DNA of 64,000 nt from Cryomorphaceae bacterium (lineage in GTDB: Bacteria; Bacteroidota; Bacteroidia; Flavobacteriales; Crocinitomicaceae), in assembly GCA_021298235.1 (NCBI GenBank), contig JAJTDX010000007.1:611-64610 (forward strand), read 5' to 3'. Positions 44,887-53,524 of this stretch are shown piece by piece. Below the pieces are notes generated by a model, which was not told the origin of the DNA, made no database searches, and saw only the letters and a program-made list of their open reading frames with translations. The translations under genes and the position numbers were made by a program. Positions within the stretch are counted from its first letter, which is position 1. Each line of letters begins with the position of its first letter.

Positions 44887-45912
44887 ATGGCAGGACACGC
44901 TACTCAACAAATTGATGCCAGTACCCTTTGGGGAGGTAAAATTTCTCCGTTCAGCACCAGCTACGGAAAGCTGATGATGTGGTTTTTTCTCGTTTCAGAT
45001 GCATTGACATTTGGAGGATTGCTTGTGGCCTATGGATTTACGCGTCACGATGCTCAAGATGCATGGCCTATTGGGGAAGAAACGTTTAATTCAATGCCTT
45101 TTCTCGGTCATGGGTATCCGCTGTTGTATGTTGCGTTAATGACATTTATCCTAATTGTATCTTCTGTAACCATGGTATTGGCCGTTGAAGCAGGACACCG
45201 TTTGGATAAGAAAGGTGTTGTTAAATGGATGATTGCAACTATTATTGGCGGCTTCTTCTTTGTTGGTTCTCAGGCGTGGGAATGGAGTCACTTTATCCAC
45301 GGATCAGAATTTGGAAAAGTTGAATTAGCAGATGGTTCACAAGCGATTGTCAAAGGTCACTTTGGCGAGCTGGAGAATTTTACTGTTATTGAAGCTGGCA
45401 AACACCACAAAAAAGGAGCTGTTATCACGGAGGATTTAATGCATGAGTTTCAACATGCCGTTGAGAAAGGGCATATTAAGGACGGAATTATTACACTACA
45501 TGACGGTAGTAAGGCTAAAGTGAACAAGAAAGCCGATGAACACATGATGTTGATCGTTAAGAAAGATGGTAAGGAATATAAAGTCGGTGACAAAATCGAA
45601 GGAAAAGTTGCTTGTGACAAGTATTACGAAGCAATCAACAGCGGCCAATCTGGAAGAATAATTTATGGAGCAAACTTGAAGCAGAATGAATATGGCCCTC
45701 AACAATATGGTCAATTTTTCTTCTTCATCACAGGTTTTCATGGTTTCCATGTATTCTCAGGAGTTGTAATCAATATCATTATTTTATTGGGAGTAATTGC
45801 CGGAACGTATGAAAAAAGAGGACATTACGAAATGGTGGAAAAAACCGGATTGTACTGGCACTTCGTTGATTTGGTATGGGTATTCGTATTTACCTTCTTC
45901 TATCTTATATAA
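44887..45912 (+). CDS. Cytochrome c oxidase subunit III with a 130-residue insertion
   Basis: Product of 341 residues. FSTSYGKLMMWFFLVSDALTFGG begins the first helix, VGSQAWEWSHFI closes the fourth and FFFITGFHGFHVFSGVV and GLYWHFVDLVWVFVFTFFYL hold the conserved His residues. A hydrophilic insert (about residues 138-267) with paired short strands (ELADGSQAIVKG, LHDGSKAKVNK, VKKDGKEYKVGDKIEG) lies between helices. Inserts here are known in this phylum. Subunits I and II are not in the window. Confidence 0.9.
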   Translation: MAGHATQQIDASTLWGGKISPFSTSYGKLMMWFFLVSDALTFGGLLVAYGFTRHDAQDAWPIGEETFNSMPFLGHGYPLLYVALMTFILIVSSVTMVLAVEAGHRLDKKGVVKWMIATIIGGFFFVGSQAWEWSHFIHGSEFGKVELADGSQAIVKGHFGELENFTVIEAGKHHKKGAVITEDLMHEFQHAVEKGHIKDGIITLHDGSKAKVNKKADEHMMLIVKKDGKEYKVGDKIEGKVACDKYYEAINSGQSGRIIYGANLKQNEYGPQQYGQFFFFITGFHGFHVFSGVVINIIILLGVIAGTYEKRGHYEMVEKTGLYWHFVDLVWVFVFTFFYLI

Positions 45913-45931
45913 TTCTTAAAACTAGCTGTAT

Positions 45932-46321
45932 ATGGAAAGAGACGATATCATAGAATACTCTTTAAATAAAGACGCGAATGGAAACGCAATTCCATTACAT
46001 GATGACGACGCGGGTAAAAGTATTCGGAAGAAAATTTGGAAGGTAACTTTACTTCTTACTATCATCACCGTTGTTGAAGTAGGAATGGGAGCTTATATCA
46101 AACAAGGAACCTCCATTTGGCCTCTTGTTAAATGGTCTTTTGTTATAATGACTTTGGTTAAAGCTGCGTATATTGTACTGGTATTCATGCACCTGGGTGA
46201 TGAAAAGAAGTCTCTCCGATATGTGATTCTGGTGCCATATATTTTATTTATTCTCTATCTAATCTTTATTGCTCTTACAGAAGCATTGGCGGTAGGAGAC
46301 TCCTGGTTCACCTACGGATAA
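45932..46321 (+). CDS. Cytochrome c oxidase subunit IV-like protein
   Basis: Product of 129 residues with three membrane helices, after a 35-residue hydrophilic N-terminus. IITVVEVGMGAYIK, FVIMTLVKAAYIVLVFMHLGDE and the last helix match the prokaryotic subunit IV family. It likely stabilises the oxidase. It sits 19 nt after subunit III and 3 nt before the SCO-like gene. Confidence 0.9.
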   Translation: MERDDIIEYSLNKDANGNAIPLHDDDAGKSIRKKIWKVTLLLTIITVVEVGMGAYIKQGTSIWPLVKWSFVIMTLVKAAYIVLVFMHLGDEKKSLRYVILVPYILFILYLIFIALTEALAVGDSWFTYG

Positions 46322-46324
46322 TCC

Positions 46325-47011
46325 ATGGTAAAGAAAGATACTGCCGGTCGAATAAAAGTAGTTTTTGCATTCTTACTTGTATTCGGACCGGCTTTTTTAT
46401 TGGTCTTTATTTCAACCCGTGGGTGCGAACACAAGTTCAAAGTTCTTGATGATTATGGGAGGGCAACCGATTATGTCATTACGGATGCGCGCGGTCGAGT
46501 ATACAAGTCCGATGATTTTAAGGGAGATATTGTTTTAGTTACCACGCTTCAGCCCACTTGTCCTGGAGACTGTGCTGTTTCAATGTGGCATTTGAATCAG
46601 TTGATTTATCAGCACATTCGTAAGAACAAAAGAAAAAAGATGAAGCAGGTGCGCATCATATCTTTTGTAACGGATGGAAAAGGGCAGGATTTTAAAGATC
46701 TGACAACCTTACAACAATCCTTAGAGGATAATGTAGAGGGGTACGATCCGAACCTGTGGTTATTAGTTCATGGAAATGCTCGCGAAATATATAATTTCAA
46801 AAAGAACGGGAAATCTCTTCTTCAAAAAGGCAAGGAATACTATGGTGGAGAGTCATTCCAGGAATTGATGCTACTTCTCGACAAAAATAACCATTTAAGA
46901 ATGGTGCTTTCTGGTAAGACGGAGGGTATGATTCGAAGAATGAAGGAGCATATTGCCTTGTTACAAAAGCAATATGATAAAGAGCGAAAACTCAGTTCAG
47001 AATCGAAATGA
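46325..47011 (+). CDS. SCO-like thioredoxin-fold membrane protein
   Basis: Product of 228 residues with one N-terminal membrane helix (IKVVFAFLLVFGPAFLLVFIS). The rest resembles the SCO/thioredoxin fold: DAGR-like TDARGRVYKSDDFKGDIVLVTT followed by QPTCPGDCAVSM, a C-x-x-x-C pair as in SCO copper chaperones. The distal His-containing motif seen in the next protein is not clear here, so it may be a divergent paralogue with another role. It overlaps the true SCO gene by 4 nt. Confidence 0.75.
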   Translation: MVKKDTAGRIKVVFAFLLVFGPAFLLVFISTRGCEHKFKVLDDYGRATDYVITDARGRVYKSDDFKGDIVLVTTLQPTCPGDCAVSMWHLNQLIYQHIRKNKRKKMKQVRIISFVTDGKGQDFKDLTTLQQSLEDNVEGYDPNLWLLVHGNAREIYNFKKNGKSLLQKGKEYYGGESFQELMLLLDKNNHLRMVLSGKTEGMIRRMKEHIALLQKQYDKERKLSSESK

Positions 47012-47676
47012 AAATAATCTTAACACTGATAGTCCTGTTTATTGTTCTGTCATGTGGCGGAAAAAAGAAAGTGCGGGTACTGCCGTTCATTGGAAATTTT
47101 GATATTGAGTACAAGCTTGTTGATGGCGTAGAAGTTACAGATACCATCTACCCGAAAATTCCATTCTTTTTTTATACGGATGAAAATGGAAAGCAAGTTA
47201 AGTCTGCGGATTTTAAAGGGAAGGTTTGGATCGCAGATTTTTTCTTTACGAGCTGTCAAACAATTTGTCCCTTGATGACAACAAACCTTAAAAAACTGAA
47301 TCTGTCGATGCACGATTTATCAGCAGACATACAGTTTATTTCCTTTACAATTGATCCCGATCGAGATACCCCACGAATGCTCAAACGGTATAAAAAACAC
47401 CATGGCATCGAAGCTGTAAATTGGACCTTTTTGACAGGAAATGAGGAAAAAACGCATCTTCTCGGAATAGAGAATTTTCAAATCTTTGCCGGTCGTGATG
47501 AAGAATCACAAGGAGGTTTTGCTCATTCCGGTGCATTTACTCTTGTGGATAAAGAGGGATTTGTTCGTGGGGTATATTTGGGCACCGATTCAAAACAAGT
47601 TGAACAATTAGAGAAGGACGTGCGTTTATTGTTAAAAGAAGAATATGGAATATCTGGATCAAGCGAAAGCAAATAG
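47008..47676 (+). CDS. SCO1/SenC copper chaperone, lipoprotein
   Basis: Product of 222 residues with a lipobox (LFIVLSCGGK, Cys16). Copper-binding residues are visible: CQTICP (C-x-x-x-C) near residue 90 and the His in GGFAHSGAFTLVDKEG. SFTIDPDRDTP is typical. It helps build the CuA site of cytochrome oxidase. The 3' end overlaps the DUF420 gene by 32 nt. Confidence 0.93.
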   Translation: MKIILTLIVLFIVLSCGGKKKVRVLPFIGNFDIEYKLVDGVEVTDTIYPKIPFFFYTDENGKQVKSADFKGKVWIADFFFTSCQTICPLMTTNLKKLNLSMHDLSADIQFISFTIDPDRDTPRMLKRYKKHHGIEAVNWTFLTGNEEKTHLLGIENFQIFAGRDEESQGGFAHSGAFTLVDKEGFVRGVYLGTDSKQVEQLEKDVRLLLKEEYGISGSSESK

Positions 47677-48223
47677 TCTCAAAAAATGGATAATAATGCT
47701 GTCTGTGGTTCTGCCTGTTGCGGTTGCATTATTGTTTAAACTTAAAATTGAAGGGGTTACCGCATTTCGATGGCTTCCTTATGTGTATGCAGGAATCAAT
47801 GCCTTGACCGCGGTTCTATTGATTTTAGCACTGAGAGCCATTAAGCAGAAAAATATCACGCTACATTTTAGATTCATCAGAATGTGTCTGTTGCTTTCTT
47901 GTCTGTTTTTACTTATGTACGTTACCTACCATATTACCAATCCAACAACCTATTACGGGGATACGAACTTTGATTCAAAGTTGGACATCCTTGAAAAAAC
48001 TCAAGTTGGGGCATGGGCGTATGTGTATTATTTCATCCTTTTTTCCCATATCATATTGAGCGTTGCGGTCGTTCCGCTTGTACTCTTTTCTTACCTTTTC
48101 GCCCGAACAGGTCAAATTTCCCGTCACAAAGCCTGGGTTCGATTTGCCTTTCCTGCATGGTTGTACGTCGCTGTAAGCGGTGTAATTGTCTTTTTAATGA
48201 TTTATCCATATTACGCTAATTGA
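47645..48223 (+). CDS. DUF420 membrane protein
   Basis: Product of 192 residues with five membrane helices. Family residues include histidines in helices: LHFRFIRMCLL, YVTYHITNPTTYYGD and FSHIILSVAVVPLVLF. DUF420 genes accompany oxidase genes in many Bacteroidota and the fold suggests a haem or oxidase assembly role, but this is not shown. The start ATG at 47645 lies inside the sco gene. Confidence 0.88.
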   Translation: MEYLDQAKANSLKKWIIMLSVVLPVAVALLFKLKIEGVTAFRWLPYVYAGINALTAVLLILALRAIKQKNITLHFRFIRMCLLLSCLFLLMYVTYHITNPTTYYGDTNFDSKLDILEKTQVGAWAYVYYFILFSHIILSVAVVPLVLFSYLFARTGQISRHKAWVRFAFPAWLYVAVSGVIVFLMIYPYYAN

Positions 48224-48268
48224 TAGCCGATTGAAAGAATAGAGGGTATTTCGTATCGAACATTTTTT

Positions 48269-48298
48269 TTGCAAGTATTGTCGCAAAGTGTATCTTTG
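48269..48298 (+). promoter_or_regulatory. Promoter of the adhesin cluster
   Basis: TTG (48269-48271) inside a T-run, 19 nt, TATCTTTG (48291-48298): a perfect consensus match. It supports the GTG start at 48321, with a leader of about 18 nt. Confidence 0.82.
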
Positions 48299-48320
48299 TC
48301 GTTATTAAAACCCTCTGCTT

Positions 48321-48746
48321 GTGAAAATAAGAATACTTTTAACTGCATTTTTACTTCAAGCCGCTGTGCTGTTTTCAGCTGAAAACTCTTGTAATGAGCG
48401 CAATACAAATCCGACACTTACGGTGCCCACGACGGTTGACAATTTTATAATTGTCAAAACAGGATCCAAATACACCCAAGAGTTTTTGCAGACTTCACTG
48501 CGTAAAGCAAATTTTTGTGGTTCTTTTTATCAGAATAAAAGAAATGAGATCGTTTTTGACGATGGTTCAATAATTCAGTTGAAATCTAAAGCAGAGATTA
48601 TTGAAGAGGGAGGTGAATTAAATCAAACGTGTGTATTAAATGACTCTGTAGAATATCATTCATACGTTTGGTCTATCTCTGATGAAGGTTTAATTATGAA
48701 AGGCCATCCTCACGCTATCCAAAAGAACCAAATAATTAAGAATTAA
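48321..48746 (+). CDS. Secreted hypothetical protein, first gene of adhesin cluster
   Basis: Product of 141 residues starting with GTG. The signal peptide is clear (MKIRILLTAFLLQAAVLFSA). The mature part is about 120 residues with three cysteines and no family known to me (SKYTQEFLQTSLRKANFCGSFY). It is 10 nt before the adhesin gene and shares its promoter, so it may serve its secretion or surface display; this is inference. Confidence 0.75.
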   Translation: MKIRILLTAFLLQAAVLFSAENSCNERNTNPTLTVPTTVDNFIIVKTGSKYTQEFLQTSLRKANFCGSFYQNKRNEIVFDDGSIIQLKSKAEIIEEGGELNQTCVLNDSVEYHSYVWSISDEGLIMKGHPHAIQKNQIIKN

Positions 48747-48756
48747 TTTTTCTACT

Positions 48757-51700
48757 ATGAAAAATATTTTCAAAATTTTCCTTTCTGGCGTATTTGCTTT
48801 AGTGGGATTACTCGTTTTTGCTCAGCCCGCAAACGATGATTGTTCGGGAGCTACCAACCTAGGCACACTTCCCACTCCCGGAGCCTGCATTAGTGGTTTG
48901 CAGAATGGAGCCCCTGTTACGTTGAATTCGCAAACTACGGTTGGTGCAACTGCTCCTAACCCATATACATATCAGACTGCTTGTACGGGTGGCGGAGATA
49001 TGACAACTTTTGCTTTGGATACATGGTATACATTTACAGCAACTGGTACCGTACTAAATGTAAACATTACAGGATTTCCCAATGCGCAAATAGGTGTTTA
49101 CTCCGGAGACTGCAACAATCTTTTGGGTCGTGGCTGCTCAACGAATGGCTCAATTGTAGTGACTCAAATTTTCCCTGGGGATGTGTACTATATTCAGGTC
49201 TCTGGAAATACTACTACTGCGACCGACAACAACTTCACGATAAGTGTTGATAATGATATTGATTGCAATGACTGTCTAACAGAATCAAATCTAACTGCTA
49301 ACCCACCTCCAACAAACGGTGGATATGCACCCGGACAGGTAGTACAATTTTGTTACACTGTGACTGATTTTCAGGAAATAAATACGAATTGGTTCCATGG
49401 AGTCCAAATTTCTATGGGTGCTGGTTGGACAGGAGTAATTTCAAACCCAACTCCTGCTGCTGATTGTAACGTTGATGTTACAGCAGGTCCAGGGGACGCG
49501 GGTGATGGAGTATGGAGATGGTACCCCACCGGTATCACTGCCACATTAGGAACTGCCTCAACTGCTGATGATGTCGTTTGGCCAGCAGGTTTTTATTTTG
49601 ATAATTCAAATATTACCGGAACAAATGCTGGAAATAATTATGGCGATCCGGGAAACTGTGGATGGACATTTTGTTGGGATTTGACAGTATCATCTGCCTG
49701 CTCTAACGGGGCAAGTTTGAGTGTAACTGTGAATACCACTGGAGATGGTGAAAGTGGTTCTTGGGACAATATTGGATGCGTGGATGATCCTGCCACAGTA
49801 TTCAACGCAATTCAATTGTGTTGTTCAGCTACAGCAACCAACACAGGACCTTATTGCAGTGGTTCAACTATTCAGTTAAATTCAACAGGAGGAGACACAT
49901 ATAGTTGGACAGGTCCGAACGGGTTTACATCTGCAGCACAAAATCCTACATTGCCTGCGACCGCGGCAAATGCCGGTGTCTACACCGTTACCATCAACAA
50001 CGCAGGGTGCATTGCTACCGCCTCAACAACCGTGGTTGTGAATACAACACCTGTTTTGACAATTACAAACCCAACCGCAGTATGTTCCCCAAGCACCATC
50101 AACCTTACCGATGCTGCTGTAACTTCCGGAAGTACGGGTGGAGGTACATTAACTTACTGGACAAATGGTACGGCTACAACATCCCTAAGCAATCCTTCAG
50201 CAGTGGTAACTACCGGTACCTATTATATTCAGGCAGCAAATGGCAGTTGTACAGATATTGAGCCGGTTACGGTAACAGTGAACCAAACACCCAATCTTGT
50301 AATTAATGATCCTGCATCAGTGTGTTCGGGTACCGTTGACATTACTGCTGCAGCGGTAACTTCTGGTAGTACAAACACTGGTACACTCACATACTGGACA
50401 GACTTAGCTGCAACAAACTCATTGTCCAATCCAAATGCAATTGGTACTGCTGGCACTTATTACATTCAGGCTACAAACAATGGTTGTACGGATATTGCTG
50501 CCGTTACAGTTTCATTTGCCTCAACTGCAAATTTGGTTATTACTAATCCGGCTGCGGTATGTTCGCCAAACACTGTCGATTTGACGGCAGCATCTGTAAC
50601 AGCTGGTAGTACGGGAGTGGGAACACTGTCTTATTGGACAAATCTCGCGGCAACCAACCCATTGTCTAATCCTAATGCAGTTACTACGTCCGGGACTTAT
50701 TACATTCAAACTGTGAGTGGGTTGTGCTCTGATATTGAGGCTGTTGTAGTTACCGTAAATGCTTCTCCTAATTTAATTATCACTAACCCAGCTGCTGTTT
50801 GTCAGCCAAATACGGTGGATGTAACTGCAGCAAGTGTTACTTCAGGAAGCACGGGCGGCGGTACACTTACGTATTGGACAGATGCTGGCGCTACCGTTTC
50901 TCTCTCAAATCCTGATGTGGTTAATGCGGGAGGAACATATTATATTCAATCAACAGCAGGAAGTTGTTCAGATATTGAAGCTGTCACAGTGACAATCAAT
51001 ACAACACCAGTGTTGACAATTACTACTCCCGTGGCTGTATGTTCACCGAATACCATCGATTTGACAGATCTAGCAGTAACTGCAGGAAGCACAGGTGGAG
51101 GAACACTTTCTTACTGGACCAATGCCGGGGCAACAAACCCATTGTCTAATCCTAATGCAGTTGCTACTTCCGGAACATATTACATTCAGTCAGCGAATGG
51201 TGCATGTACAGATATTGAACCGGTAACAATTACTGTTAATATTACTCCTAACTTATCTATTACTAACCCTCCTGCAGCATGTACACCAAATACGGTTGAT
51301 TTGTCAGCATCTTCCGTAACCGCAGGAAGTACTGGAGGAGGTTCATTAACGTATTGGACTGATGCCTCTGCAACAATTGCCTTGACTGGTGAAAATGCTG
51401 TTTCCGCATCTGGAACATATTATATTCAGGCATCCTCTGCGGGTTGTACTGACATTGCCCCGGTAACAGTGACTATCAATACGACACCATCACTTGTTAT
51501 CACAGATCCTGCGGCAGTTTGTTCACCAAATACTGTTGACCTGACATCCGCTGCTATCACAGCAGGAAGTACAGGTGGAGGGACATTGACGTATTGGACC
51601 AATGCTGGGGCAACAACGTCATTGACAACACCTTCAGGTGTCACTACGTCTGGCACGTATTATATTCAGGCAAACAACAGCGGTTGTACTGATATTGCTC

Positions 51701-52497
51701 CTATAATTGTAACAATCAATGCGCAGCCACAATTGGTTATTACTGATCCGGCGGCAGTTTGTTCTCCACTGACCGTCGATATAACTGCTGCGAGTGTTAC
51801 TTCTGGAAGTACCAACGCTGGTTCGTTGACGTATTGGACAGATGCGTCTGCAACAAATGCGCTTAGCTCTCCTGCCTCTGTTTCAGCAACGGGTACCTAC
51901 TATATTCAGGCTGTTTCGAATGGCTGTACAGATATTGCACCTGTTGTTGCAACGATAAATCCATTGCCACCTGCACCACCTGCAGGTACGGATGCAACCT
52001 ATTGTTCGACATGGGAATTCGCCTTAATGGCTGCTTCAGGATCAGGTGGTACGTACACGTGGTATTCGGACGCTGTATTAACGAATGTATTAGAGACTGG
52101 GCCAACTTTGGCACCATCGAATGTGATTGGTACAACGTCCTATTATGTTACTGAAACATTGTTGGGTTGTGAAGGTCCGGCCAGTGTAGTGGTTATCACT
52201 GTCAATAATTGCGAGATTACTGTACCTACTGCATTTACCCCAGACGGAGACGGAACAAATGAATATTGGGAGATCGTTGACATTGATCTGACTTACCCGA
52301 ACAATTTGGTGATGGTATACAACCGTTGGGGTAACTTACTTTATCAGTCTGAAAAAGGAAATTATTCAGGGAAACCATGGAATGGAACTTTCGAAGGAAA
52401 GTCAATGCCGGTAGGTTCTTACTATTTTATCATTGAAACAGGTGTTGAGGATGTAGATCCAATCACGGGAATTGTTTCTATAGTACTTGAAAAATAA
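48757..52497 (+). CDS. T9SS type B surface protein (adhesin-like) with eight 80-residue repeats
   Basis: Product of 1246 residues. A signal peptide (FSGVFALVGLLVFAQ-like) is followed by a pre-peptidase-like beta domain (PANDDCSGATNLG... GDVYYIQVSGNTT), a second beta domain with many Cys (170-350), and an Ig-like unit (NGFTSAAQNPTLPATAANAG). Eight tandem repeats (from about residue 431) follow, then a last Ig-like unit. The C-terminal 90 residues are the gliding motility-associated (CHU_C, type B) sorting domain: VPTAFTPDGDGTNEYWEI, VYNRWGNLLYQSE, GSYYFIIE. It is likely secreted by T9SS and held at the cell surface, as SprB is. A PorP/SprF gene follows. Confidence 0.92.
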   Translation: MKNIFKIFLSGVFALVGLLVFAQPANDDCSGATNLGTLPTPGACISGLQNGAPVTLNSQTTVGATAPNPYTYQTACTGGGDMTTFALDTWYTFTATGTVLNVNITGFPNAQIGVYSGDCNNLLGRGCSTNGSIVVTQIFPGDVYYIQVSGNTTTATDNNFTISVDNDIDCNDCLTESNLTANPPPTNGGYAPGQVVQFCYTVTDFQEINTNWFHGVQISMGAGWTGVISNPTPAADCNVDVTAGPGDAGDGVWRWYPTGITATLGTASTADDVVWPAGFYFDNSNITGTNAGNNYGDPGNCGWTFCWDLTVSSACSNGASLSVTVNTTGDGESGSWDNIGCVDDPATVFNAIQLCCSATATNTGPYCSGSTIQLNSTGGDTYSWTGPNGFTSAAQNPTLPATAANAGVYTVTINNAGCIATASTTVVVNTTPVLTITNPTAVCSPSTINLTDAAVTSGSTGGGTLTYWTNGTATTSLSNPSAVVTTGTYYIQAANGSCTDIEPVTVTVNQTPNLVINDPASVCSGTVDITAAAVTSGSTNTGTLTYWTDLAATNSLSNPNAIGTAGTYYIQATNNGCTDIAAVTVSFASTANLVITNPAAVCSPNTVDLTAASVTAGSTGVGTLSYWTNLAATNPLSNPNAVTTSGTYYIQTVSGLCSDIEAVVVTVNASPNLIITNPAAVCQPNTVDVTAASVTSGSTGGGTLTYWTDAGATVSLSNPDVVNAGGTYYIQSTAGSCSDIEAVTVTINTTPVLTITTPVAVCSPNTIDLTDLAVTAGSTGGGTLSYWTNAGATNPLSNPNAVATSGTYYIQSANGACTDIEPVTITVNITPNLSITNPPAACTPNTVDLSASSVTAGSTGGGSLTYWTDASATIALTGENAVSASGTYYIQASSAGCTDIAPVTVTINTTPSLVITDPAAVCSPNTVDLTSAAITAGSTGGGTLTYWTNAGATTSLTTPSGVTTSGTYYIQANNSGCTDIAPIIVTINAQPQLVITDPAAVCSPLTVDITAASVTSGSTNAGSLTYWTDASATNALSSPASVSATGTYYIQAVSNGCTDIAPVVATINPLPPAPPAGTDATYCSTWEFALMAASGSGGTYTWYSDAVLTNVLETGPTLAPSNVIGTTSYYVTETLLGCEGPASVVVITVNNCEITVPTAFTPDGDGTNEYWEIVDIDLTYPNNLVMVYNRWGNLLYQSEKGNYSGKPWNGTFEGKSMPVGSYYFIIETGVEDVDPITGIVSIVLEK
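50047..51963 (+). repeat. Eight tandem 240-bp coding repeats in the adhesin gene
   Basis: Each unit codes for 80 residues (the second has 79). The pattern is TP-x-L-x-I-T-x-P-x-A-V-C-S-P-N-T-V-D-L-T, then SVTAGSTGGGTLTYWT, then SGTYYIQ and CTDI. Every unit has two cysteines in fixed places. DNA copies differ at many third positions, so they are not fresh duplications. Confidence 0.95.
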
Positions 52498-52519
52498 ACT
52501 AGTATAATTCAAACAAAAA

Positions 52520-53506
52520 ATGAAAAGATTATTACTTCTGGTAGGGGTTGTTTTAGCCGGGGCATCTTGGTCTCAGCAAATGCCTCAATATAGCCAATAT
52601 GCAAGAAACCAATACATCATCAATCCTGCGGCTGCCGGAACCTACGATTTTGTAGACATTACCATGGCAGGAAGATGGCAATGGTTGGGATTTGGAGACG
52701 AGCCACGTACGGCCTATTTATCTGTCACTGCTCCACTGTCTCGACCAAAAGTGAGATATAATCCTGCACTTCGTGTATCTGACGGTCCGATTAGAAATCC
52801 TAAAATCAATACCGGAAAGTTGAAACATGCGATTGGCGGTCAGTTTTTGGCTGATCAATATGGTGCGTTCAGAAAGATGCAAGGTGCCCTGACTTATGCG
52901 CTTCATCTTCCTGTAAGTCAGAAGTACAACTTATCTTTTGGTGTACGTGTAGGGATGTCAAGCAATTCTTTCCTTGCAGATAAGGCCCAGGTGTTAAATC
53001 TTGTTGATCCAACATCATTTGCCTACAACGATAATACGTACAACAATTTTGTAAGCAATCAATCAAGTAAGTATATCATGGATATCGGTGCTGGGTTAAA
53101 TTTCTATTCCAATAGAACGTTCTTAGGAATAGCCGCTGATCAATTAACTAAGGACCTCGTTGAATTTGGATCGGGAACAGCAAACTTCAATAATCAGTAT
53201 CACTTTAATGTCTCTGGGGGGCATAAATTTGATTTAAATGAAAATCTTACGCTCATGCCATCTTTCCTTGTGAAGTTAATGAGCCCAGCGCCAGTTTCTA
53301 TCGATGGAACACTTCAGTTGGAATACAAAGAATGGCTATGGACAGCAGTTTCTTACCGACACAAAGACGCTGTTATTGGAATGGTTGGATTGAATATCAG
53401 TCAAAAATTCAAGTTTGGTTATTCGTATGATTTCTCTCTTTCGCGTTTTAATGACTTCAGCAGCGGAGGACATGAAATTGTACTAGGATTAATGTTAGGA
53501 AGATAA
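52520..53506 (+). CDS. PorP/SprF family type IX secretion membrane protein
   Basis: Product of 328 residues with a signal peptide (ends ASWSQQ). The start MPQYSQYARNQYIINPAAAG is the family signature. The rest is an outer-membrane barrel ending FDLSRFNDFSSGGHEIVLGLMLG-like. SprF is needed for secretion of SprB in gliding bacteria, and each such protein usually serves the type B cargo coded next to it. Here that is the repeat adhesin, 22 nt upstream. Confidence 0.93.
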   Translation: MKRLLLLVGVVLAGASWSQQMPQYSQYARNQYIINPAAAGTYDFVDITMAGRWQWLGFGDEPRTAYLSVTAPLSRPKVRYNPALRVSDGPIRNPKINTGKLKHAIGGQFLADQYGAFRKMQGALTYALHLPVSQKYNLSFGVRVGMSSNSFLADKAQVLNLVDPTSFAYNDNTYNNFVSNQSSKYIMDIGAGLNFYSNRTFLGIAADQLTKDLVEFGSGTANFNNQYHFNVSGGHKFDLNENLTLMPSFLVKLMSPAPVSIDGTLQLEYKEWLWTAVSYRHKDAVIGMVGLNISQKFKFGYSYDFSLSRFNDFSSGGHEIVLGLMLGR

Positions 53507-53524
53507 ATTTGAAAAAAGAAAATC

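Noticed and set aside
51426..51656. Minus-strand frames within the adhesin repeats
   Set aside because: The repetitive composition of the adhesin opens antisense frames; they repeat with the 240-bp period and have no start context.
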